DNA from: Lucinisca nassula
Taxonomy: Eukaryota; Mollusca; Bivalvia; Lucinida; Lucinidae
Assembly: GCA_963580285.1 (NCBI GenBank)
Contig: OY757019.1
Location: forward strand, 62,702,587-62,766,586
Length of the DNA: 64,000 nt
Reading direction: 5' to 3'
Shown here: positions 9,780 through 20,464 of the stretch, piece after piece
How the letters are laid out: each line of letters begins with the position of its first letter
Numbering within the stretch: position 1 is the stretch's first letter
Notes under the pieces: model-generated
The model's database searches: none
What the model was told of the DNA's origin: nothing
What the model saw: the letters and a program-made list of their open reading frames with translations, nothing else
Position numbers and translations under genes: made by a program

Positions 9780-10897
9780 GTTGTTGCTTGTCTTTAGCAC
9801 GTTAAGTTCGGAAACGGCAACGAGTACAATCAAGTGCACTATTCACTACCTTCCTAACTTTGTGCTGCTTTCCAGTCACAACGTACGGCGACGAGATTTG
9901 TATGTCAATGAACCACCCTGTTTGTTGGACGGGGTCCGCAAAGGCAACCAACTTGATCCCAGTAAACGCCAGCGGAACTAAAAGTCACACTCCCTGGGGA
10001 CAAATCCAATTCATGGTTCGATAACCAATATGACTCCAGGGCCTACAAGCGGCTTTGCGATGTGTTCGCCGTTTCGCCTGATACGGATTGGAGGCAAAAG
10101 CTGGACCACCGGTGTGAAGGCCTCGGATCTTTTAGTACCTTCATGACCCCTACGGAGAAATACCGCAGTGATCACAACTCCGATTGCCCCTTCTTTCACC
10201 AGAAGGACGCCATGCGCCATAAGCGGGATATTTCAAAGGCGTGGACGATGTTCATTCTCGATAAATCAGAAGGTTTTACGCAAGCGGGTGTCGAGCGCCT
10301 AAACGACTCGATTCGGACTTACGCTTGGGCAATCTTGGGATCGCAAGCTCAGACCCGTTCCAACATTTTCAAGTCGGGACGGGGTTCGACGCTCAAAAGC
10401 AATTTAAGGCGAATCTCGAAGACGCCATTGCCTCGCCCGTTGACATCCCCATCAGCATCGATCGCTATCAAGAGACGCTGCAATATGCACCCACACCACT
10501 GGATTACGTCTGCTGGAAAGGGCTCTACTTAATGCCGAGCGACATGGCACTCCATCCCGGCAATGTCCAAGGTTATAATAACCAAATCCAAATAGCAGGG
10601 TCAGACGCGGTCATCGGCCACAATCCAGGAATAAACGAGGTAGTACCGACCAATCTTGCCTCTAAAGTCGATATGACATTCCAGGGGAAAACTGCCTCAC
10701 CAGCCGCCGGGACCGATCACATGTGGCCACCGAGCGGCAGACCCGAAGGGTCACTAACGTCTGCCGCGGTTGCTCTTGTAGTCGCGCCAGCAGACTGGAA
10801 ATCCAGTCTCGACCATGAAGAAGAAACAACAACTCTCATAGTCGCAGGGATCGGGGTTGGCTTGGTGGTGCTTTGGTTGGTCGCGCGGTCTCGCTAG
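9780..10897 (+). pseudogene. Tail-anchored structural-type protein, broken by frameshifts
   Basis: Two long overlapping open frames (10062-10532 and 10325-10897) are one gene with a frameshift near 10325-10340; weaker coding sequence continues upstream to about 9780. The C-terminus is a classic single membrane span (TTTLIVAGIGVGLVVLWLVARSR), preceded by a polar domain with DAQKQFKANLEDAIASPVDIP and YVCWKGLYLMPSDMALHPGN. The layout (large outer domain, C-terminal anchor) resembles membrane or penton-like proteins of large DNA elements, but no family is recognised. It is convergent with the next gene, which reads from the other strand. Confidence 0.5.
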
Positions 10898-11749
10898 CCA
10901 GTCCCTTGCAGCCACGAGAAGGGCCCCCACGCCGATGACCAATCTGCGAGCCATGAAGCGGCCTTCCTAGAGTGCTTGTACCCAGTCCTTGACCCCGGGA
11001 GCCGGCGCCGGTACACTCCTACGCCGCCGGTGAGCGCAAGCACTAGGGTCGGGATTGCCATCCCAATCGCTGTAAGGATACTCACGATTGTTATCCCCTG
11101 TTCGCGGAAGAGTGTCCGTATTCACTCAGTCAGCGCCTTGTCTTCATGAAGGAGCCGCCTGAACGTCTCACGGATTTGCGAGATCTGGGACCGGAGAGAT
11201 TCTCTGTTCGTAGAGGCGACTTCGAACCTTGCCTGTCTTTCAAGTTCGATGTCAGCAAGATCGCCCTTAAGCTTTCTGATTCGGTCTTGAAGCTCCTGCT
11301 GCATCTCGGGGTCGTTCGTCTCCGTCAGTTTGTGTTGCTCCCGGGCCAAGTGTTTTTCAGCCTCGGCTTTCTGGCGTTTGACCTCCGAGAGCTTCGCTCG
11401 GTTGTTCACGAGCTCGAATACCCCATGTTCCATATTTCGAGGCCAGTGTGGACAGCGCCAGAAACCGGAATCCTACCCTTATCGCAGTGATAGGAATCTG
11501 TTTGCCGGGGGTCCAGTAGAGTGTTTTACCGTCGTCATCAATCCCAAACTGGTCATAGTCGATATTGCCTTCGAGGCGCAACCCCTTATAGGCACGGCTC
11601 ACTTCTTTGTAGAAAGTATCGACCAGGCTCCTCTTCTGGTCATCAACTGCTGTCCGTCTTAACTCACCTCGCAAGTTCTGAATATTGTCCCCGGCCGCGC
11701 GTAGCCCTTGCTCGACGTCCATCGGTGGGTCCATACCAGCCTCGGGCAT
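10894..11749 (-). pseudogene. Coiled-coil plus membrane-anchor protein, broken
   Basis: Three pieces form one gene: N-terminal 11749-about 11440 (MPEAGMDPPMDVEQGLRAAG..., DDGKTLYWTPGKQIPITAIR), a frameshift, a coiled coil 11433-11125 (KLSEVKRQKAEAEKHLAREQ, LQDRIRKLKGDLADIELER), an in-frame TGA at 11122-11124, then 11121-10894 in the same frame with a hydrophobic span (VSILTAIGMAIPTLVLALTGGVG). A long parallel helix ending in a membrane span suggests a spike or scaffold role; that is inference. The 11433 and 11085 segments are exactly in phase, so only one stop and one frameshift separate it from an open frame. Confidence 0.55.
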
Positions 11750-11917
11750 GTTGAACGAGAGCGCGTCATCGTCGGTGTTATAAGCGGCGTCCCAGTCATT
11801 AGGGTCGGACCTGTCTTCGAACGTGGGGTTATTTCAAAGTCAGCTATTATGAATATGCATTTGAAGAATGTCGCGCATGTTTAAAACACTTTGTCGAGTG
11901 CCAACGAAGTTAACACC

Positions 11918-13170
11918 ATGTCATCAAGCAAGTACGGACGTAAGCTTGACCCCTACCCGGGCCTCCGCGAACCCCTTGGGGTGAAAGGGGTGAGACAATC
12001 GGTGACGATAACTAACAACCCCAGCACGATCGGCCCGAACCAGCAGCTTCTGGTTCGATTCCCCAACCTCGGCCAACATGATGTCATCGTCCCCGGGACA
12101 CCAGGCTGGCCTTCACCATCACGCTGCACAGCGAAGATGCCAATCGGAACCTAGGCCGCGCCCTCATGAAAAAGACCGTCATTGAAATTTCGAGGAATGA
12201 GGTCCTCAGCATCGACGACAGTGACGTGTACCACTGCTACCGCGATCTCTGGTGGACGGCTTCAGAGAGGAAAAATAACCAATACCAAGGCATTGATACG
12301 TCGTATTGACCGAAATGCGACGATGATCCGAATCAATGCTGGGAACAAAGTCGAGTCTGTTCTAGCGGACAAAGCCGTCGCCGATGCCTTCGGTATTCGC
12401 TTCTACATCCCACTGGACTTCGAGCTGCTCGAGAGCCTCATGCCATTCCACCAGAGCGCCCTTGGCGACCGGCTCGAGTATGCGAGATCACATTCAACGA
12501 CTACAACCGTCTGATCCAGGCCACAAACATCTGTCTTGAGTATGGCATAGACACCCTGCCAGAGCTGGCCCAAATGATCAACAACCAGTAAAGAGGCCGC
12601 GTTGCGATCCTGTATGACCGGGTACTGCGGCACCGCAAAATCAGCAAAGACAAGAGCGACACCCTCTGGAATATCAATCTCAACGTGCCCGCCCGCAGCA
12701 TGAAGGGCATCCTGATGCTCTTTGAGGATGTAGCCGCGCAACAGCCCTTCGCTCGCAATACTGAGGCCTTCTATAACCCGAAAATCAGCAAGGTCGAGGT
12801 CACCATCGACGGGGCCCCCAACCAACCCTTCAGCCAAGGGATGCGCTCTTATGTTTGATGAAGTGGGGAAGCTCTTCGCAGCCGGCAGCAAGCGACACAC
12901 TGAAGTGGCAACGGTCGAAAAAGACCTGGCCCTAGCCGACGTCAGCCTTGCAGAATACTTCACCAGCAAGTACGCGCTGTGGCTTGACCTCAGGACAAGC
13001 GACGACGACCGGCTCCACACTCCGGCAGACAGGTAGAGAATGCCAGCGAAGGTGTGACCATCCAGATAACGAAAAGAGCCGAGGTGGCTGGCGCATTGAA
13101 CATCTACCTCTACGTCATCATGGATACACAGAGTAACATCGAAGATGGCCGGTTCGTCTCAGCGGTTTAT
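11918..13170 (+). pseudogene. Probable major capsid protein of the Polinton-like element, broken
   Basis: Coding remnants run on the plus strand for about 415 codons with several frameshifts and at least two stops. Recognisable stretches include SSKYGRKLDPYPGLREPLGV near the start, RVAILYDRVLRHRKISKDK (about 12599-12657) and LNVPARSMKGILMLFED (about 12679-12729), with further coding to about 13140. Size, place immediately before the packaging ATPase and beta-strand-rich character fit a double-jelly-roll capsid protein, the norm in Polintons. The call is by context and general resemblance; structure prediction would be needed. Confidence 0.45.
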
Positions 13171-13757
13171 TAATGTTCCGGAGGAACGATTAAAAAAGAG
13201 CTCCTACCGCGCGCGGCCCATTCGGCGACAATCAGCGGGCAGACGGGATGCGGAAAACCCGTTTTTATCCTCGACCTGCTCGAAGCCCCCTACCGGGGGT
13301 TATTTCAGCACGTAGTGGTTCTATGCCCCACCATACGGCACAGCAGCGCCCCTGGATCTGGAAGTAACCCGAGATTTACGTTCTAGACCCCGTTGAGCGC
13401 CTTCAGGATTACTTACGAGCGTTTTACAGGGTGTTTATGGGCGAGCCGACCCTATACATCATAGACGACTGCAGCGCCAAGAGGGCTTTGACGAAGAAGA
13501 AAGGTATGCTGTCAGAGCTGGCGTCCTCGGGCCGCCACGCGGAGCAGTCTGTCTGTGTCCTCACGCAGAAGTACAACTCCGTCCTGAAAGACTTTCGCCA
13601 GCAGACGCGCTGGGTCTGTTTGTTCCACTGCAAGGATCGTGACTCGTTCGAAGACTGTCTGCGTGAAAATGACGTGATCCCCGCACAAGAATGGGAGTTG
13701 GTGCGGCAGCAGCTAGCCGAGGCTAAACACGCTAAACTTCTGTTGAAGACTGATTAA
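13170..13757 (+). pseudogene. A32/FtsK-type packaging ATPase, frame-broken
   Basis: A Walker A motif (GQTGCGK) is encoded at 13237-13257 in one frame; the residue after Lys is Pro where Ser/Thr is expected. The second part, 13431-13757 (108 aa), is in another frame and carries Walker B (LYIIDDCS), then LTQKYNSVLKD and a basic C-terminus ending LLLKTD. Enzymes of this family drive DNA into capsids in Polintons, adintoviruses and many large DNA viruses. Gene order capsid then ATPase supports the assignment. The frameshift lies between 13300 and 13431, and the Walker A change suggests the gene decayed before or together with it. Confidence 0.65.
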
Positions 13758-13787
13758 CCCGCTGATTATATAATCATTATGTGATCA

Positions 13788-13826
13788 TTGTTGCTAAGCC
13801 GTTGCGAAGCCGTTATGTAGCAACAA
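13788..13826. other. Intergenic hairpin after the ATPase gene
   Basis: TTGTTGCT (13788-13795) pairs with AGCAACAA (13819-13826), 31 bp after the ATPase stop. It may be a 3'-end or terminator-like structure; related hairpins occur at 14077, 22951 and 23128. Confidence 0.5.
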
Positions 13827-14076
13827 CAACGATGTGCTAAGAGGCGGCCGTATGGCTGCTAATCGCTGTACTTGGCCTGTATGTAGCGCTGCTTTTCGCT
13901 GTCTTTTTTATCCTTTCTTGGGCGATAAGGCACATAAAGATGTTCACTTTGCGAACATGCGCACACCTGCGACTCCATTTTAGACGGGTCCGCCCTTGTT
14001 GCAAAACAAAGATAGGAATGGACTGTGACGAGATGATAGACCAAATGCTTGACGACTCCGCGTCACCGGGTTGCCG

Positions 14077-14108
14077 ACGTTGTTTCACATGTTGCAGAGC
14101 AACAACAA
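14077..14108. other. Intergenic hairpin, 'gttgtttcacatgttgca' type
   Basis: Inner stem TGTTGC/GCAACA flanked by an outer TTGTT/AACAA stem. The 18-base core 'gttgtttcacatgttgca' is identical to 22953-22970 in the right half of the Polinton-like element. Confidence 0.6.
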
Positions 14109-14721
14109 GGGCCACGGAAAGATGACAGATGATGATTTCGTGACGTGTCAACCCTCTTTGTGGGTCAAAAGCGTCAAACGGTTAATGGTTAAACGGCATG
14201 AAGAAATATGAGGATATTAAAAGTAAAAATAAATCAGAATGATAATGTATAAAAATCTGAAACATTTAAATCTTATGAAAAAGTCCAATTTCTTTTAAGA
14301 ATAAAATAATATTATCAACAGGTACATCTTAAAACAGTTGTTGCAAAGTGTCAGCTTTGAATTATAAGTTACGTGAGGGTGAAAAGTCACAGTCAAGTAA
14401 GATATGTTTCACAGTGAATGGCCGATCACATCCTACACAAGAAGGCTGATCATCACCATTAAACATATAAGAATGAGAAACTCTAGTATGGCCAATGCGC
14501 AGTCGCGTTAATACTACATCCTCTTTCCTGGAAAACTGTGGAGAGCATTTTGTTCCAACGACAGGTTTAATGGCATCGAGTTTGTTATTTATTGCACGGT
14601 CCCATTCGCCTTGCCATTCCGATAAGATGTATCTGTTGATAAATGGTTTAAAATTATTAAAAGGAATTTTATAAACAGACGGATCAAGATTGAGCGATTC
14701 CTTTGCTTTCTTGTCAGCATA

Positions 14722-14999
14722 GGAACGGGAGGTCACGGGTTCGATCCCGGGCCGCGACATACCAAAGTCGTTAAAAATGGTACTAGCTGCTCCTCGCTTG
14801 GCACTCAGATTTACGGGGTAGACTTAGGACTGGTCGACCCAGTGTCAGGATAATGTGACTGGTTGTGGTATCATGTAATGTGTCTGGGACATGATACTTC
14901 AGTGAGGCAGCACTATAAAAGTGAGCATTGAGCTCCCTGTCGCAACCAGTCACCGTCGTGATATGACTGAAAAATTGTTGAAAGCGACGTTAAACCCGA

Positions 15000-15082
<83 letters not shown>
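14722..15082 (+). mobile_element. tRNA-derived SINE with (CA)n tail, inserted in the LINE RNase H
   Basis: Flanked by a perfect 12-bp target duplication CTTGTCAGCATA (14710-14721 and 15083-15094). The head keeps only the T-arm of a tRNA (box B 'gggttcgatcccg' at 14737-14750); box A is lost, so it is 5'-truncated. The body ends 'gttgaaagcgacgttaaacc', a 3' end seen in mollusc SINEs, followed by (CA)n. Confidence 0.8.
15003..15082. repeat. (CA)n microsatellite, 80 bp
   Basis: Forty uninterrupted CA units grown from the SINE tail; open frames through it (poly-His or Cys-Val) are meaningless. Confidence 0.95.
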
Positions 15083-15086
<4 letters not shown>

Positions 15087-15864
15087 TCAGCATATTCATT
15101 GCCGATAATTCCGATATGGCTCGGAAGCCAACAAACCAAATTTGGTGTGTTTTAGAAATTTCATGATATTTTTCAATCAACTTTTGTATTGGAGGATTTT
15201 AGATGATGAATGGTCTAAAGCATTAAGCACAGAAAGTGAATCAGAAAATATAATTGCTTTTTGAAATGTTGAAGAACTGATATAATCTAAAGCTAGGTCT
15301 ATTGCTTTGGCTTCAGCTGTAAAAATAGATGAACCATCTGGCAGGCGCAAGGTTTGGTGCGTATCTTGAGAATCATACGCACAACCAACTTTATATCCTT
15401 CTTTGGAACCATCAGTATAGACTTTCTGGTAATCACCACAGCGTGACTCCATTACCTGAAAGTTAGAGTAGCATTGGATTTGATTCGGATTTTCCGCCAT
15501 CATGTAAGTCAAACAGAATAGAAGGTTTTTTAATACACCAAGATGGAACTGCGGCCGTTTCATTTTTGGACGGGTTTTCAAAAAAAATCCGTCCTTTAAA
15601 ATAGCGATGTCCGGGCGGGCGGGCGTCCTGCGGGCGGGCGGGCGGGCGTCGTCCCAGGTTTACCTTTTGGTTAACCTTTTTTTCAAAGTGATATTTTTCA
15701 TCTATTCTGCAGCAGATTGTTTTAATATCAGGACTGATGCCTAAGTGGAGGTACCGCTTTCATGTATTATCCATAAATGGCACAATAGACTAAAATTTTG
15801 GCGGAAATTGTCATTTTTCAAACTTGTGTTTTTCAGGTTTACCTTTTGGTTAACCTTTTTTTCA

Positions 15865-15953
15865 AATGCCAGTGTAGTGGATAGAGTGCTGGACTACGAA
15901 TCCTATTGTTGACTATGAATCTGAGGGGCGTGAGTTCAAACCCCGGTGGAGAC
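15865..15953 (+). repeat. tRNA-like SINE head
   Basis: Box A-like 'tagtggatagagtgctgg' and box B-like 'gagttcaaacccc' lie 50 bp apart, followed by a poly-T run. The part between them contains an apparent internal duplication ('ctacgaatc', 'ctatgaatc'), so it is not a functional tRNA gene. Confidence 0.45.
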
Positions 15954-16123
15954 ATTTTTTTTTTTTTTGTTCTTTTTTTTTTCATTCTTTTTTTTCTTTA
16001 TTTTTCTTTTTCTCCATAAACACATATGAACAATTATTATCTTCCTCCCCTGATAGTTGCTAGTAATAATACATACATGCATGCACAGGCAGGGAATTTT
16101 CTTTTTTTTTTTTTCGTTCTTTT

Positions 16124-16156
16124 TTAGCTCACCTGAGCACGAAGTGCTCAAGGTGA
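16124..16156. repeat. Hairpin 'agctcacctgagcac-gaa-gtgctcaaggtgag'
   Basis: AGCTCACCTGAGCAC is followed after 'gaa' by its near-perfect inverse. A related hairpin is at 29957-29990. Such hairpins border common mollusc repeats. Confidence 0.6.
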
Positions 16157-16229
16157 GTTGATGTCCGTCGTTCGTCAACAATTTCTTTAAACGAAATCTC
16201 CTCCTGGGATAATGGCCCGATTTCAAAAT

Positions 16230-16625
16230 TATTTTACAGAAATGTTCATACGGTGACCCTTTTTCAAAAATGCTAAAATCAGTGGCCACTAGAGCTAAAA
16301 ATAGAGCTAAAAATAGGAAAAAAACTTTTTTTTTTTTTCTTCGTAAAACACGTAAACAAATCAACCCCCCCCCCCCCCCCACACACACACAAAAAGTTGT
16401 TACTGGGTTAGGATATTGCATTGGTTCTGTACATACATGCATACATAGTTTTACATACATACAGAAATGTTCATTAGGTGACCCTTTTTCAAAATCGCTA
16501 AAATCAGTGTCCACCAGAGCTAAAAATAGAAAAAAAAACAAAACAAATCATACCCTTCCTCCACAAAAAGTTGTTACTTGGTTAGGATATTGCATTTGTT
16601 CTGTACATACATGCATACTTAGTTT
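16230..16625. repeat. Tandem duplication, unit about 227 bp
   Basis: The block 'acagaaatgttcat..ggtgaccctttttcaaaa..gctaaaatcagtg..' to 'gtacatacatgcatac' occurs twice in direct order. Differences are mainly in the A/T and C runs. Confidence 0.6.
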
Positions 16626-16628
16626 AAC

Positions 16629-16915
16629 ATACATACCCTACCCACCCCACCCTACCCTAGCATACCCTACCCCACAACCCCACCCCACCCCCATCCCAAA
16701 ACAACCCCAATCCACCCCCAAACCCACCCCATCCCAACACTCCCCACCTTACCCAACCTCACCCCATCCCACCCCACACCCCATCCCACCCCACACCCCA
16801 CCCCACCACAAATTCCACCCCGTCCCACCCGACTCCTAACCCATCCCGACCCACCCCACCCTACCCCACACCAGCACACCCCACCCTACCCCACCCATGC
16901 CACCACCATCCTAAC
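16629..16915. repeat. C-rich 'cccacc/ccctac' simple repeat
   Basis: About 290 bp of C/A-rich pentamer-hexamer repeats, strongly strand-asymmetric. The Pro-rich and Gly-rich open frames here are artefacts. Confidence 0.85.
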
Positions 16916-16989
16916 CGTACTGAAAAATAAAACCCGTCCATAATGCCATTAGGCATTTTTCTTGTTTTATTTTTTTTAATATTTTTAAG

Positions 16990-18650
16990 GTCGATACCTG
17001 AATTTTCTAGCAGTGGTAATATATGTAATCCAAAGAGGTTTGATTGCTGTGGGTTTAGTTTCATACTTATCTACAAATTCAGGTGGAAATGAAATTTTGG
17101 ATGCCGGGTTAGATGGAGTCTGATAACATACTGAAGAGAAAGTCTCTCTCTGCGTGAAGTTAAAGAAGGTTCAACTGCTTCTACATAAAGGCTTAATACG
17201 GGAGAAGTACGAAAGGCTCCCATAGCCAGACGAAGGCCTTGGTGATGGATAGTTTCCAAAGATTTTAAATAGGACTTTCTGGCAGAACCATAAACAACAG
17301 ACCCATAATCTATTCTAGATCTTATTAAAGACAGGTAAAGATGTAATAAAGTATACCGATCTGCTCCCCAACTTGTATGAGCTAAAACTTTCAAAAGATT
17401 CAAAGCTTTTAATCATTTCGCTTTAAGATATTTAATATGGGGAATAAAATATAACTTTTGATCAAATAAGACCCCAAGAAATTTGGCTTCTTCAACAACA
17501 TGAATTTGTGATCCGTATAAAAATAGAGAAGGATGTTCGTGTTTCTTTCGTAGCTTACAAAAATGAACACACTGCGTTTTCGACTTGGAGAACTTGAAAC
17601 CATTTTTATCAGTCCATTCTTCTATTCTTTTTAAATTTTGTTGTAACGTTCGTTCAATTGTTTTCATATTTTTGAACGGTAACATATACAGAAATCATCA
17701 ACATACAATGAACAATCTGTTTTGTCGTCCAAACATTGTTCAATATTGTTTATTTTGATGTTAAATAGCGTAGTTGAAAGAATACTAACCCTGTGGGACA
17801 CCCTGTTCTTGATCATAGAGATCTGACATGGTAGACCCCCCACACACCTGAAACATGCGCTCCCCTAAAAACTTTCAATAAAACTGGGAAGTTTTCCTGT
17901 TAAGCCAATGTTATGGAGATCTTTCAATATTCCGTAACGCCATGTTGTAATGTTGTATCATATGCTTTCTCCAAGTCGAAAAAGACAGCTACTACGTGTT
18001 CTTTGATAACAAAAGCATTCCGTATAAAGGTTTCTAGTCTTATTAAATTGTCGTTGGAACTACGTTCCGAACGAAAACCTGACTGATATTCCGAAATGAG
18101 GTTGTTGGACTCTAAGTACCAAACCAATCTCTTGTTTATCATTCTCTCCATTGTTTTACATAAACAACTTGTCAAAGCTATCGGTCGATAATTCGTAGGT
18201 TCTGCATGATCTTTCCCTGGTTTTGGAATTGGTACAACTGTAGCTAAACGCCAGCTCTCAGGGCAGACCCCCGTTTCCCAAATATTTTAAAGATATCTAT
18301 AAGTGTTGAAAGAGAACTTTTGGCAGATGCTTAAGCATCTGATAATGAATTTCATCGGGGCCGGTTGCCTATCATGTGATTTCTCAATGGCTTCGACTAG
18401 TTCCAATAAGTTGAAAGGTTTGTTGTATTCTTCGTGATTGAGGGTTTAGATTTCTTTTCTCTTGGTCCTTTTTGAAATTTCTAAAATTGTCAGAATAATT
18501 TCGCGATGATGAATTTCTCAAGAATGTGCTACCAAGAGTATCCGAAGTTGAAGCTTTTGTGTCAAAACCAGTATTAAAATGTGTAAAACTAGGGGACATT
18601 GTTTTTTCCTGAAATTTTGCGTACCATATCCCAAACCCTTTTAATGGGGG
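16990..18650 (-). pseudogene. LINE copy 2 ORF2: reverse transcriptase domain, broken
   Basis: Open pieces in N-to-C order: 18599-18384, 18175-17924 (SEYQSGFRSERSSNDNLIRLE, then VAVFFDLEKAYDT with the first catalytic Asp), 17685-17413 (WTDKNGFKFSKSKTQCVHF, VVEEAKFLGVLFDQKL) and 17403-17071 (LIRSRIDYGSVVYGSARKSYLKSLETIHHQGLRLA). These are RT blocks 1-7 of I/jockey-like LINEs. The catalytic YxDD block near 17700-17760 is out of frame ('catatacagaaatcatcaac' region). Several frameshifts make it non-functional. Confidence 0.75.
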
Positions 18651-19171
18651 TTTCCATCGGAGTCTAACTGTTGGTTTTCTTTTGCTCCAGCATTTCAGTG
18701 GTTTCTTGCTGTCGAGTCCTCACCGTTGTCTCACCTCTGTGGTTCTTTGATTATTTGTGTTCACGGAGATGTTGCACTGATGAGTTAGGAGGCCTTCATG
18801 CGGACTGAACAAATTATTTGTCTAAATCGCGACGGAACTAAGGGCGAGGATTGTGGCCACGTAAAATCGATTTAAGCCCCCCCCCCCCCCCCCCCCACTG
18901 CAAATCATTCCACTGACCGTTCCAAGGCGGTTCTTTTGTGGCGGTTTATTTATGGTGTTGTTTGTTACTTACTGTGTGTATCACTTGTGTCTTTTTATTT
19001 TGGATGGCCATATGGCCATTTTGTGGGAAAGTAACTGTCCTTATGGCCTTCCTTTGTTTAGGTTACCATTATGGTCTGGTCGCTTAATGTTTGCGTTTCT
19101 TTCCCTTTGGTGTCTTTGATGGGTAGAGTAAGTTAGTTGTATCGATTCCTGATCTTTGTTTTACTTCTACT
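18651..19171 (+). repeat. Penelope-like 3' tail inserted in LINE copy 2
   Basis: Starts 'ccatcggagtctaactgttgg' and ends 'cttctacttt'. LINE copy 1 shows the empty site ('gggggttttgtagttcaatttt', about 2347-2373). Long C-run at 18875-18897. Only 'ttt' is repeated at the ends. Confidence 0.75.
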
Positions 19172-20240
19172 TTGTAGTTCAATTTTGAAACATATTCCAC
19201 CCATGATTTTCGTTTTGAAGCTCGGATTGTTCGCCGAGCTTTAGCTCTAAAACTTTTACGTCGTTTAACTTTTCTGAAGTTGGACTTTTGCAGAACTTAT
19301 TTAAAGCATATTTGCGCTTTTGGATAGCTTCTTTACCGTCATTATTAAGCCAAGGCTTGCTTTTCTTGATATTTGTAATGGTCTTTGGAATGTATTGTTC
19401 TGATATATTAATAAGCGCAGCTGTGAAATCAGAAACAATGTCAGATGATTCATTAAACTGCGCAATTGATAACTCTCCTTCTCATAAATTATGGAATAAC
19501 TCCCAATCGGCTCTATTCATTTTCCATTTTTATTACATTCCTCATCTGGTTCGTTTACGCTCTCAATTATAACAGGGAAGTGATCACTTCCGCTCTGATC
19601 ATCATAGACAGACCAGTCGTAGTCTAAGAAGAGAGATGGGTGACACAACGAGAGATCTAAAGAAGACAAATGACCTGTCGCAGGGTGAAGGTAAGAATAA
19701 GATTTATATTCATAAAGCAAAGATCTTTCTTTGCAATAAAATCTTCAATAAGTGCTCCTCTGTTGTTTTTATTTTTACAACCCCATAGAATATTGTGACC
19801 ATTGAAGTCGCCAACTTAAATATATGGCTATGGAAGTTGATCCAGCAATGATTCAAGATGTTCGGGCTCTAAAGAAAATGAAGGTGGTATATATAGAGAA
19901 CAAATTGTAGTTTCTTTATCTAGAGAAACCGATACTGCTTATAGGTCTGTTTTTAATTTGATCTCTCTTTGTGGTAAACATTATTTTAACAAAAACTTAA
20001 CTGCCACCAGATGGTTTGTTTCCATCAGAATGGTTTGTTTCCATCAGAATAAATATAGTTATATGTATTGAAACCCCCGACATCAATGTTGTCATTAGTT
20101 TTTATAAAGGTTTCTTGCAAACCAAAAAACCGATGGGTTTAATAAAGAAATAAGCAATAAGTGCTCGGTATAATTTGATTTAAGACCTCGACAATACCGT
20201 TGCATTACTTTGTGTTTTAAATCCATTTTATGGAGAGATA
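19172..20240 (-). pseudogene. LINE copy 2 ORF2: linker and APE endonuclease remnant
   Basis: The piece 19720-19517 reads SYLHPATGHLSSLDLSLCHPSLFLDYDWSVYDDQSGSDHFPVIIE; the final SDH is the catalytic His block of APE-type endonucleases. The stretch to 20240 corresponds to the N-terminal endonuclease but is out of frame. A doubled 'atggtttgtttccatcagaa' (20011-20049) is a small internal duplication. Confidence 0.7.
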
Positions 20241-20464
20241 TTTATAAGACTAGAAACTATGACGGAGGTGCAATAGTGATATCGATCTGCTACACCACCT
20301 CGTGGTGTTGTTGACCTCGATCTGTTATTGCCACTCCGTGGTGATGGAGTTTCAGTGAACTCCATATCACTATCGCTCAAAGATCCGAATCTGTTCTGAT
20401 ATTTTATATTGTCTCTTTCGATTTTACGTTGTCTGTCCGTTTATTTTTGAGATGTTTGTTGTTT

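Larger units (their letters stand above)
8430..14150. mobile_element. Polinton/adintovirus-like integrated element, left half, decayed
   Basis: GC content rises sharply against the AT-rich flanks and both strands carry long coding remnants: a membrane protein (8439-8945), a tail-anchored protein (about 9780-10897), a coiled-coil membrane protein (10894-11749), a probable capsid protein (11918-13170) and a packaging-type ATPase (13170-13757). The remaining genes expected of this class (integrase, family B polymerase) are at 24138-28300, beyond LINE copy 2. No terminal inverted repeat was found. Class assignment rests on the gene set; every large gene is broken. Confidence 0.65.
14362..15567 (-). 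pseudogene. LINE copy 2 ORF2: RNase H domain and C-terminus
   Basis: The segment 15567-15177 shows RNase H motifs: YTDGSKEGYKVGCA (first Asp), FTAEAKAIDLAL (Glu) and IIFSDSLSVLNAL (second Asp), each at the expected spacing. After the SINE insertion the frame resumes at 14709 with KAKESLNLDPS and ends in a Cys/His block (CVGCDRPFTVKHILLDC), the usual C-terminus of I/jockey-type ORF2. RNase H would remove template RNA during insertion. Confidence 0.75.
15568..16939. mobile_element. 1.37-kb insertion with 11-bp terminal inverted repeats
   Basis: GGACGGGTTTT at 15568-15578 and AAAACCCGTCC at 16929-16939 are exact inverted repeats that bound foreign sequence between two LINE coding segments (RT C-terminus and RNase H). 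Inside are a GC-rich 'gggcgggcgggcg' stretch, a tRNA-like SINE head, poly-T runs, a tandem duplication and a C-rich tract, but no transposase. It may be a non-autonomous DNA transposon that collected other repeats. No target duplication is evident. Confidence 0.5.

Noticed and set aside
14921..15180. ORFs with poly-(His-Thr) or poly-(Cys-Val)
   Set aside because: Translations of the (CA)n microsatellite.
16270..16839. Pro/Thr-rich 189-codon ORF and Gly/Trp-rich frames opposite it
   Set aside because: Produced by the C-rich simple repeat and poly-T/A runs; no start context and no conservation between the duplicated units.
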